The notes under the pieces were generated by a model. The model did no database searches and had not been told where the DNA came from. It saw only the letters and a program-made list of their open reading frames with translations. A program made the translations under genes and the position numbers. A DNA stretch of 64,000 nucleotides from Solen grandis (taxonomy: Eukaryota; Mollusca; Bivalvia; Adapedonta; Solenidae): NCBI GenBank assembly GCA_021229015.1, contig CM037789.1, positions 37,572,330-37,636,329 of the forward strand, written 5' to 3'. Positions 55,801 through 64,000 of this stretch are shown here, in pieces (position 1 is the first letter of the stretch; every line of letters begins with the position of its first letter).

Positions 55801-58800
55801 CCAGAAGTTCCAAGTATTCAGCGCCAGAGACATGCCTGACGGAGATATAGGAACTTGTGGAAAGCCCTGTCCTACACCTAGTCACATTATCCTGACACTG
55901 GGCCAACCAGTCTTGGAATTACCCTTATATACTCCAAACAATTCTATTAAATATGCGAAACAATAGTAATGAGTTGTTGTTATATTCTATTCCTAATTCC
56001 CTTCTCATCCCATTGGCCATGAAAGGAACAAAGAAGGAAAGAACAAGCATATACAAAACAAAACAACAACAACTTTACACGAAAAGCATTTAATTTTCTT
56101 AGAGGACATTTGTCTATATACTTTTAATCTGTATCAGCATCGAGTTAAATAACAGTAATTTTTATAAAACGTGAACTGTGTTCAGCCAGAGTGACGCAAC
56201 TTAAACACGCGGGAGCCTGGCATATTTTCAACACAGTTCAATGTCATTTCCGGTAAAATGATACTCAAAGATACCGTCTCCGAGTAAGATAAAAGGATAC
56301 GGTAATGTGCATTTCAAACAGAAAGAAAACTGGTCAATGACATTACAAACAAAAGCATTAGGTTAGTGCGAAAGTTAAACCGGAACCGTTAAAATGTGTA
56401 ATGACGTCGGCGAGAAGTGAGCATACATAACACTTTCATTAACAACCTGAAAAAAAATAAAATAAAAAAAAAGAAAGAACAAAAAAGAAAAAAAAAAAGA
56501 AACAGAAGAAGTCTAAAAAAAAACTTGTCTCAATATAAATAATGGTTATAGTTACGAAAATGATTATCATTCTTAACGTTGGGTTGATATACATCCCCGG
56601 AAATATTGAGTTACCGGGGCGCCTTACCAAAATCCTGTGGAAAGCCCTGCAATGGTCAACCACAATATGAGGAAGTGCAGTGCACAAGAACCATAATTCT
56701 ATCTAGAGTAATTACAGAGTTATTTCCCTTTGTTACTTTTCCTTGTCCATAGCATAACTTGAAAAGAACTGGTTGGAATTCAAAACAAATTCATACAATT
56801 GTCAACCACAATAAGAGGAAGTGCAGTGCACAAGAACCATAACTCTATCTATTGTAATTACAGAGTTGTTACTTTTCCTTGTCCGGAGCTTAACTTTAAA
56901 ACTACTGGTTGGAATTCAAAACAATTTCATACAATGGTCAAGCACAATAAGAGGAAGTGCAATGCACAAGAACCATAACTCTATCTGTAGTATGTATAGA
57001 GTTATTGCCCTTGCACTTACATACAATAGTCAAGCGCAATAAGAGGAAGTGAAGTAATCCTAATAACTTCATCATTTCTAAAGCAGTATTGCGGGGGTAT
57101 TAATCACATTTAGTGATAGTTCTAGTTTTATGTTGTTTTTTGTTTTATCTGAGAAGTCTGTGTGTGATGGCTGCTTCCAGGTTGACAGTTAGACAGTCAA
57201 GATTATCAAGTTCGAACCTAATACAGCATATACCCGGTATTCCCTTCCATATATTTGACAAAATATGTTTAAACTGATTTTTTTCCTCAGACTTAAACAG
57301 AACTGTCTTTTACACTGTTGAGTCTAAAACTGATGATTATTCAAAGCATTCATTAATTGATAGGGTACACAAGAAACTTTTTTTACGGGGGGGGGGGGGG
57401 GGGGGGGGGGGTTCCAGAAAAAACACTAATTAATTTGTTATGGCAGTTGATGTTGAAAATGAACGAGAAACCTATATTTATACCCTATCCCCAAATACCG
57501 GAGTAAATGCCCTTTCAGTAATGTCAGTATCCTAGTCTGACCACCCCCCCAACCCACCCCCACCACTATGTCATTTTTTTTTATTTTTTTAACACAACTG
57601 TAGTCAAATAGTAGTTATTCAATATCCCCTAATCTATGGAGATATTCCCCCCCCCCCCCCCCCCCCCCCATACACCGCCATTGCACCATAGCCAAAACAT
57701 CAGTGAACGTTTCACCGGATCATTCCTGAAGCTTCTCATGGAACTGCTCCGTCTTTTTTGCCCAAACATCTGATGCCATCGGGAGAAAATCTAAGTATTT
57801 CCACATCGCCAATGGTTTGTCTCCAGTGGGACTTAGGCATTAAATCCATGGTCTTCAAGTTTAAAAAAAAAACAAAAAAACTTTGCTTTTATCCCCAGAT
57901 ACCCTTCAGAATGCATCGTAGTCACACTAAAAACTTTTTTCCGGGGAGCATGCCCCTGGAGCCCCCCCCCCTCCCCCATCACATTCAAATTTTGGCCCCC
58001 CAGCTGAAAAATTCTGGATCCTGACCTGGGATAGTTAATATCTTTGACTAATACCTTGTAACCAACCTACACATGTATTCATGTTTTTGTTTTTTTTCAA
58101 GTGATGGGAAAAGGACCTATATGACCAGTTTTTGGGGGTGGGGGCGGCAGATGTTGGGAGGTCAGATACCATAACTTAATATTTTGGAAAGAAAAATCCT
58201 GAGGCAGTTATCAATTTTTTTTAAAACTTAATTTAATTAATTTAAAGAAATTAACAGACCAACTTTGGTGGCCAAGTGGTTAAATTACCCACCTTGTGAG
58301 TGGGAGATGACTCCGGTCATGGGTTTGATCCCTGGCCGCAACATATCAAAGTCATAAACAATGGTGCTGGTATAGGTCCCTTGCTTTGTGCTCAGCATAT
58401 AAGGGTTGGCCTGGTGTCAGGATGTGACTGGGTGTGGTATCATGCCACCTGTCTGTGGTGTGATACTGCAGTGTGGCAGCACTATATCTGTCTCAAGTAG
58501 ACATAGCCTCCAAATAACTGCAATACTACTAGTGGGACATTAAATCCAAACAAACAAACATAAAGAAATTTACAAAGGTAAGATGCCTGATGTAATATGA
58601 AAGATAGGTATTATATTGATTTCAAAATAAAATGATTTAAAAATAATTTTCTGTTTTTCTTCTTATTTTTTTTTTTTTGGAAATTATGAACACATCTATT
58701 TTTAGCTCGACTATTCGAAGAATATGAGATCTATTGTAGTCGCCCTGGCGTCGGCGTTGGCGTTGCAGCTTTTGGTTAAAGTTTTGCGTGCAAGTTACTA

Positions 58801-61800
58801 TCAACCTTGTATCTCACTAACCATTTATGGTATTGACTTGAAAGTTTATAGATATGTTCAGGGGCATCAGACAACCAAGGTAGATAACTCTTGACTGAAT
58901 TTAATATGAATTATGGCCCCTTTTTAACTTAGAAATTTTGGTTAAAGTTTTGCATGCAAGGTACTTTCAGTAATATCTCAGTTCCAGCATGATTGATTTA
59001 AAAAATCTTAAATATGTTTATGGGTATCATACTTTCATTGTAGATAACTCTTGATAGAATATGTAACAAATTATGGCCCCTTTTTAACTTAGAAATTTTG
59101 GTTAAAGTTTTGCATGCAAGGTACTTTCATGCTAATATCTCAGTTTCCAGGCATGGGATTGATTTGAAACATCTTTAATATGTTTAGGGGTATCATACTT
59201 TCATGGTAGATAACTCTTGATGGAATATGTTACAAATTATTGCCCCTTTTTTAACTTAAAATTTTTGGTTAAAGTTTTGCATGCAAGGTACTTTCATGCT
59301 TATATCTCAGATCCAGGCATGGAATTGATTTGAAACATCTTTAATATGTTTAGGGGTATCATACTATAAAGGAAGATAACACTTGATGGAATATATTAAA
59401 AATTATGACCCCCTTTTAACTTAGAAGTTTGGTTAAATTTTTGCCTTTAAGCTACTATCCAGCTTATATCTCAGAAATTGCTTGTGGGATTGACTAGAAA
59501 GTTAAGGAGTGTCTTCAGGGGCATCAGAAAACCAAGGAGGATAACTTTTGGACTGAATTTTATGCAAATTATGGCCCTTTTCTAACTTGGATTTTTGGTT
59601 AAAGTTTTGCATGCACAGTGTTATTGTGCTTATGTCTCAGTAACTAGGCATGGAATTGATTTTAGACATCATAAAAATATTAAGGGTTATCAGGCTATCA
59701 AGGTATATAGATTTCATTTGATTTACCAACAAGCATTTTGAATAGTCGAGCGTGCTGTCCTCTGACAGCTCTTGTTTTTTATCTAATATAAGATTACAAA
59801 TATAAAAAGAGAGTCAACATGTTTATGGATAAGTAGGAATCCCAGCTGATAAAGGAGTATTAATGATAGTTTTGCTTATTGCACCATTTATCAACAACAC
59901 CAGACTATCTCTGACTGAGGAAGTTTTACCAGCATGCATATTAACCCCCTGTAGAGGGTTTAATGATAATAATGAAATGTTCAACTTCATAGGGGAGGAA
60001 GTTTAAATCATAAAAATAAAGAATTTAAGATGTTGGGGTCAATTTTATGAGGTGAAATGAGTGCCAGGCTTCATCAATGGTGAAGTCGTTGTTTTAGCGT
60101 GATTTTGACATTTTTTTTTACTATTACAGAATGTTGCATAGGGTGACCATGTGTGTGTAGATGGGTGTTGATAGACATGATACACACAGATGGTTAAAAA
60201 TCAAATTCCTAGTCAACCACCATCTGTGAACAAGTTGCTTTAATGATGATTACTCGCAGGCTGATCTGGTTTTATGCTGTTCGCATAGATCTTTTCATGG
60301 TGTCCTATATGAGGGGAAGGGTTAATAGCATTGTCAAGTATTGTTGATAAAATTAATATGGTTTCTAGTACATTTAATAGTTGTTCTCTCTATAATCATT
60401 CAAGTTTATGTCATTATGATATGCTATTGATAGACATCTTCCCCTCTGAAACTTTATTTATACATTTTTTTTCAGTTTTGCATTGAAACTTAAGATTTTC
60501 CCTTCCCCAATGTAGTAAAAATGGTTCTTTTCTCCTGAATTAAGGTATTATGGCACCCTCCACATCTCTTGAAAGAAAAAAAACTATAATTTGCTCTCTA
60601 ATTGACAGAACCACATTGATGTGACATTTTCTAATGAGAACACAAACTGCATGAGACGGTTTGTTGCCCCATCAACCACATTCTCCAGTATTCATGCAGC
60701 TAGGAAGATGGTAAGTCTCTACTTCACTGCTTCTTCTTTCAAAGTGGTTTGAAAGAGTGGAAAAAGCTTTAATAAGAGTTTCAGGTTTTGTTGGGTTTTC
60801 TTAAACCCCGCTTCAATTGTGTGCTAAAAAGGAAGGATGCTCATCACATCACATCAGGTTTGTCCCATCATGCCATGTCCCATCCTCTTCTACTTTAACA
60901 TTACATGAAGACATTGTATGATGCGAGGATATTAATCAACAACGTAATAGTGCTTATTTTCCTGAAAGGTGGTGTTTCTTCATTTTTTGGACAGTTTTTT
61001 CATCAAAAAATTTTGTCCTTTGAATTGATAATGTCTGGGGGTTAATGCCTGATTTGCTCTGTTCCTATGGCCTTTACCAATTTGGCATCCAGTTTATAGT
61101 ATGCATTTTTAAGTTTCTTACATTTGTGTAATAATTCAGCTGTTCAATAATTTACAGGTGTATTGCTTAGATGTGACAGCAGGGGGTCTGGCAGTCTCCA
61201 GCGACTCAGAGGGACATCTGAAAGTGTGGGAGACACAGACAGGCGACGTAAGGGTGAGGCATCTATGGTCTTATGTCAAACTTATACATCTCTCAGTAGG
61301 TGCCCTAAGGGGGCAAAGCGGGTAAAGTCTTTTACTTTACATTACACAACCCCTCACAACTGTGGGTTCAAATCCCAGCAGGGCCATTCTGGTGTTCTAT
61401 TGTGAGAAAGCCTTCCAGCTGGCTAGCGGTAGGTCAGTAGTTCTACACATACGTTGTCTTCTTCCACCTGTAATTAGGAGGACATCGCTCAGTTTCTTCC
61501 TCATACTTACTTACTTACTTACACAGCCAGCAACACTGGTCCCTTCCTCACTCTGTAAAGTATGGGCTGTACTAAATTAACCCTTTACCTCATGAATATT
61601 CATGATCAAATTTATGACTTCATGAATATCAAATGCCTGATCTTTAAATGGTTAATGTTTTTTTGGCTTTTTTTTGGTACAGATGACTGTGTAGAAACTG
61701 AACTACTCTATTGTATGAGCAAACAGAGGAGACCCTGATCCAACAGGAGCTGTCTGATCTGGGTCTGCTCTGTTTGCCAATGTGTCAAAATGAGTCTATA

Positions 61801-64000
61801 CTTAATACATGTGCCATCCAAGCGTGTTGTTTATTTGCCTGTGATGTCCACATCACCTTGACTTCTTCAAGTGAAGCTTCTGGTTCTACAGTGGAACCTG
61901 GGACAGATCATCTTTGGAAAATAACTGAGGAGTCCATCTATCCAGTCTCTTGTCAAGATTATTTCTCAGCAAACACCGGCTGGAGTTCATTGAAACTTTA
62001 TGGGATGGCTCCCTATCAGGAGGACTGCCTATATTTAGCGTGTTCCAATTTGAAATTTAAGCTCCACTTCTCAAAGAAAAAAGTAAAGCTATTGTCCTGA
62101 CCCCCTTGTCGGTGTCAACATTGGTTAAGGTTTTCACTCGGGTCCATTTCTCCATAACCATCAAACATATTCACTTCAAACTTGGTATACTTGTTCAATT
62201 TCAAAAAAGAAACCCATTTCAAATAGGGTATACTTGTTCACTATCAAAAAAGGAACCCATTTCAAACAGGGAGGGGACCCTAAAGTTAATTTTTTAACAG
62301 TTTTACCCCTTTTCAATTTTAATTTCGATTGATTAAGATCAATTCCTCAAAATTTGTCAAACATATTCACTTCCAGGTTGAAATATTTGGTCACTTTCAA
62401 AGTTGAAAAAAGATAACAAAAGGGCATGTAAACTTTAAGTTCATTTTTGTCAGTAATGCCCCTTTCAACTTAGATTTTTTTCTTTACTGTTCATTTTAAG
62501 TGGAATGTTTTAGGCTAATGTTTTCCAATTTCTTGTCTCAGTAAGTACTAAAGCTAGGGGATTGAAACTTCCCATATGTGTTATGGTTCAATAACTTATG
62601 TCATATATTTTTTTTTTAATTTAACACTTAAAATAGTAACAGCTAACTATTTATCCAGCACTCAGAAAGATGGAGCACACTGTCTTGGGACGCTCTTGTT
62701 TACAGAGTTATAGCCCTTTTGGTTTTTGAGATGTGCATGTTCTGTATATTTTGTAGAGAAAATTGGAAGGACATTTTGGGGATGTTTACACGTGCCGATA
62801 CTTCCCATCAGGTGTGGTCATTCTAAGCGGAGGGGCAGACATGCGGCTCAAGATCTGGTCAGCAGAAACGGGGCAGTGTGCTGCAACTTTAGTGGGTCAC
62901 ACTGCAGGTAATGAGGACCTTTCATGTATCTTAAGTTTACTAATAGTTACTAAGTATTGGCATTTATATGCATTTATCTGTAATGAATTCTAGCCTAGTT
63001 TGCTACTACTGTGTATTACAGTTCTGATTAAAAGAGGATATTTGTTTGTTTTGAGGGAATATGAAATATATCTCACAAAGATGTGAGACTTTTTAGATAG
63101 TTTCAAGAGCACAAAGCATGAATGAAAATATTTTTAAAAAAACTCAATCAAAGTGAGATATACTCCATAGCTTCTTTTCATCTTTAGTCATTTTCTATAG
63201 TTTCTATAGCCTAAAGGTAATTAAACTAGTCAGACATTACCAAAAATGGCGCCAAATCACATCAAATTATATGACATAACTGTGACATCATGGAAATCTT
63301 CATCCGTTTTAATTCTACCTTGCTATATTTCAATGTACAGAACAGGAACCAAAATTCTTCATCTCACTCAGACAGTTTCAAACAATTAGATATGAATTAT
63401 ATCTCAGTGATATATTTCAATATGTCAATGAAAATCTTAAGATAAACTGGTATATTGCAATAAGCTTCTACAAAAATACATGCAAGAGAAAGACTGTATG
63501 GTCTATTCAACCAAAACCGTCTCTCAGATATACATATATATATATAATGAGACTACTAGGGGGATGGGACTTGTTTTTTTGTAATTTCTTTTAAAATATC
63601 ACATGTGCAACTATCACAAATGGAAGGATCATGATTCTTCAGTGTCAGAAATAGAGATGCTTTGCAAGACTACTTTCACTAAGATACTGAAAATGGTTGC
63701 AAATGATTTTACTCACTGAGTGCATACCTGAACTCTGAATTAAGAGTCAGTCAGATAGTTGAGATTGTGTTTTGGATTGATGGTGTCAAGGTCACTGTTA
63801 CTAAAAATAGAAATCTTTTAAAGGAATACTGGACACAGCGGTAGTGGACAAGGGTCGCAACATTGTTTCATGTGGAGTGAGGTTCAGCCAGACTGTGGGA
63901 TTTTGGGTCACAGTGGTGTCTTGGGAAGATTGACACAAGGGGGGCTGGTAAAATTGAGTTGGGTGTTGGGGGGGTGGTGGGGTGAAAAAAGTAAATGGGG
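49776..64000 (+). CDS. PAAF1: PAAF1, proteasomal ATPase-associated factor 1 (5' part, 7 exons)
   Basis: A WD40-repeat chaperone that binds the Rpt ATPase base subunits and restrains 26S proteasome assembly (yeast Rpn14). Seven exons with GT-AG borders join in frame: 49776-49831, 49985-50025, 51648-51751, 60609-60710, 61158-61253, 62757-62907 and 63824 to the end region. They encode about 183 residues before exon 7. The N-terminus IIIQSDWESALR, the linker RFVAPSTTFSSIH, and WD blades with HLKVWETQTGD and RLKIWSAETGQC match the family in order. The usual protein is near 390 residues, so about half is outside the window. Intron 3 (8.9 kb) holds a hAT-like element and SINEs. The frame breaks inside exon 7, close to the low-quality-looking window end. 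Confidence 0.93.
49985..50025 (+). CDS. PAAF1: PAAF1 exon 2
   Basis: Acceptor tttcag, donor CTG/gtaaga. Completes an Arg codon, then EEDGKSWITYKRA, and leaves phase 1. The alternative acceptor 2 nt later would break the frame. Confidence 0.9.
51648..51751 (+). CDS. PAAF1: PAAF1 exon 3
   Basis: Acceptor gatag, donor CAG/gtagac; 104 nt; phase 1 in, phase 0 out. Encodes KETIHSELKTVGIAGEG and DDNFAVTGISQ, parallel to the vertebrate pre-propeller region. Confidence 0.88.
52820..53358. repeat. Tandem-core repeat in PAAF1 intron 3, left part
   Basis: Head ATACCCCCGAAACGAAGTTTGG...GGTCGGTCGG, then about four ~110-140-nt cores with 'aagtgcagtgcacaagaaccataactc' and 'attacagagttattgccctt'. Continues after the inserted hAT-like element at 56655-57115. 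Confidence 0.8.
55084..55870 (+). pseudogene. Internally deleted hAT/KIAA1586-like transposase
   Basis: Two overlapping frames. The first, from the ATG at 55099, begins MAAPRGKKRHFPDSGTITRF, a Lys/Arg-rich start followed by an FF-type motif as in SUMO-ligase-like hAT-derived proteins. Near 55250-55350 the frame changes, and the rest reads DVRWLSHDKATTTLRKCLPS, SLEREASERND and MMCDILPHLSELSKAM, the C-terminal helical part after the catalytic core. The zinc-finger and DDE core are absent, so this is a deletion derivative. The 3' end is fused to reverse-strand SINE sequence at about 55865-55940. It lies inside the element with intact terminal repeats and would be mobilised, if at all, only in trans. 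Confidence 0.7.
55865..55940 (-). mobile_element. SINE family A fragment
   Basis: 'cctagtcacattatcctgacactgggccaacca' and 'attacccttatat' are the reverse complement of the SINE A body. It supplies the last codons of the overlapping ORF. Confidence 0.8.
56655..57115. repeat. Tandem-core repeat, right part
   Basis: About three to four more cores with 'gaagtgcagtgcacaagaaccataactctatct', continuing the repeat interrupted at 53363. A 73-codon ORF over it is not a gene. Confidence 0.8.
57389..57669. repeat. Poly-G and poly-C tracts
   Basis: An uninterrupted G tract of about 22 nt at 57389-57410 and a C tract of about 20 nt at 57650-57669, with C-rich stretches between. The G and C tracts could pair. 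They are also hard to sequence, so lengths are uncertain. Confidence 0.9.
58263..58556 (+). mobile_element. SINE family A, full length
   Basis: Head TGGTGGCCAAGTGGTTAAAT, B box GGGTTTGATCCC, body 'tgctcagcatataagggttgg', 'gtgatactgcagtgtggcagcac', end 'agtgggacattaaatcc' and (ACAA)n. A 66-codon ORF over it is not a gene. Confidence 0.85.
58705..59775 (+). repeat. ~175-bp tandem-core repeat with TCGACTATTCG/AATAGTCGAGC ends
   Basis: Starts AGCTCGACTATTCGAAGAAT and ends 'gaatagtcgagcgtgctgtcctctgacagctcttg', an inverted pair. Between them are five to six diverged units with 'attatggcccctttttaactt', 'ttggttaaagttttgcatgcaagg' and 'taggggtatcata'. The same family occurs at 6.5-7.1 kb. Intronic in PAAF1. 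Confidence 0.85.
60609..60710 (+). CDS. PAAF1: PAAF1 exon 4
   Basis: Acceptor gacag, donor ATG/gtaagt; 34 codons. Encodes NHIDVTFSNENTN, then RFVAPSTTFSSIHAARKM, the conserved lead into the first WD blade. Confidence 0.92.
61158..61253 (+). CDS. PAAF1: PAAF1 exon 5
   Basis: Acceptor ttacag, donor AGG/gtgagg; 32 codons; first WD repeat with VYCLDVTAGGLAVSS and LKVWETQTGDVR. An upstream in-frame GTAAGG could be an alternative donor but would drop two conserved residues. Confidence 0.92.
61305..61510 (+). mobile_element. SINE family B with tRNA-like head
   Basis: B box GTGGGTTCAAATCCCAGC near 61362, then 'aaagccttccagctggctagcggtaggtcagtag' and 'cttccacctgtaattagg'. It sits 50 nt after PAAF1 exon 5; overlapping ORFs are artefacts. 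Confidence 0.8.
61711..62715. repeat. Intron sequence with a tandem-core repeat
   Basis: 62110-62715 has diverged cores with 'ccataaccatcaaacatattcacttcaaac' and ends 'gggacgctcttgttt', like the repeats at 7.1 and 59.7 kb. The 129-codon ORF at 61711-62100 lies in this intron and has no recognisable domain; I do not call it. Confidence 0.55.
62757..62907 (+). CDS. PAAF1: PAAF1 exon 6
   Basis: Acceptor ttgtag, donor CAG/gtaatg; 151 nt. Second WD repeat: KLEGHFGDVYTCRYFPSG, SGGADMRLKIWSAETGQC, LVGHTA. Confidence 0.95.
62960..63820. other. PAAF1 intron 6
   Basis: Contains a copy of the ATGAAATATATCTCAC repeat (63055-63135) and AT-rich sequence. No further exon is seen before 63824. Confidence 0.6.
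63824..63955 (+). CDS. PAAF1: PAAF1 exon 7 (frame-broken, end not seen)
   Basis: Acceptor taaag; phase 1 continues as ILDTAVVDKGRNIVSC, the next blade. The frame then changes at about 63883-63892, where a conserved Asp-Gly pair is missing, and continues in another frame with SARLWD. The exon end is uncertain because following sequence is G-rich and irregular. Confidence 0.8.

Larger units (their letters stand above)
53364..56649. mobile_element. 3.29-kb hAT-like element with intact ends
   Basis: Terminal inverted repeats CAGGCCTTTCCACAG (53364-53378) and CTGTGGAAAGCCCTG (56635-56649) match at 14 of 15 positions. A CAATG duplication flanks both sides (53359-53363 and 56650-56654). The surrounding tandem repeat reads through if the element is removed. 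Subterminal CCGGGGCG boxes recur at both ends, several on the left. It encodes only a shrunken transposase-like gene (55084-55940). The 5-bp duplication is shorter than the usual 8 bp of hAT elements. Confidence 0.85.

Noticed and set aside
56821..57042. 73-codon ORF with repeated peptide
   Set aside because: Tandem-core repeat, same sequence as at 53.0-53.3 kb.
61711..62100. 129-codon plus ORF
   Set aside because: Inside PAAF1 intron 5, no domain, and no splice signals that would fit the PAAF1 frame.

Overview
Organism. The window looks like nuclear DNA of a bivalve mollusc. It is AT-rich and intron-rich, and most of it is short interspersed and tandem repeats of kinds known from bivalve genomes: tRNA-derived SINEs, palindromic 'AGCTCACCTGAGC' and 'GTCCCCTCCGG' repeats, and 'GTCCGGAGC' tandem-core repeats. 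The one clear host gene is a WD40 gene with canonical GT-AG introns. Species cannot be named from the sequence.

Layout. 1-13.3 kb: repeats and unassigned DNA, including one arm (8.13-8.88 kb) of a 0.75 kb inverted repeat whose partner lies at 47.77-48.51 kb. 13.3-19.5 kb: a fragment of a Polinton/Maverick (adintovirus-like) element. Its virion module is on the minus strand, in transcription order: minor capsid (penton-like), small basic ORF, double-jelly-roll major capsid, a small Cys/His protein, and an adenain-type protease. These are packed with 5-nt, 2-nt or overlapping junctions. Beside them lie four small genes (three minus, one plus RING protein), each ending in a histone-mRNA-type 3' stem-loop. 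A 100-N gap begins 8 nt beyond the penton start, so integrase, polymerase B and packaging ATPase are not visible. 19.6-33.5 kb: SINEs, MITEs and repeated non-coding families, with one promoter-like CpG cluster at 28.5-28.7 kb. 33.5-37.2 kb: a LINE 3' fragment, then a plus-strand decayed cassette: a PIN/XPG-like nuclease with a CXC-type Cys tail, a BIR-domain protein, and a second Cys/His protein sharing the NCYGC...HPSQ signature with the Polinton-like element. 39.2-48.9 kb: hAT-like transposase remnant, a 2.5 kb foldback element, a palindromic MITE, SINEs, a mariner remnant and the second inverted-repeat arm. 49.8-64 kb: seven 5' exons of PAAF1 (proteasomal ATPase-associated factor 1), with a 3.3 kb hAT-like element and several repeats in its introns.

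How the parts work together. The most striking signal is in the Polinton-like element. The non-virion genes share one 3' module: a 16-nt stem-loop, exactly 12 nt, TCGARAGR, 6-9 nt, then CAATTG. Two of their promoters are long direct repeats with a TATA box and a CCAAT box. The module always lies downstream of its gene, on the coding strand, on either strand. The protease gene instead has an AATAAA signal. I infer that the element borrows replication-dependent histone mRNA 3'-end processing for one gene class and polyadenylation for the virion class. Many frame breaks in the capsid genes fall in homopolymers next to the gap, so assembly error is at least as likely as decay there.
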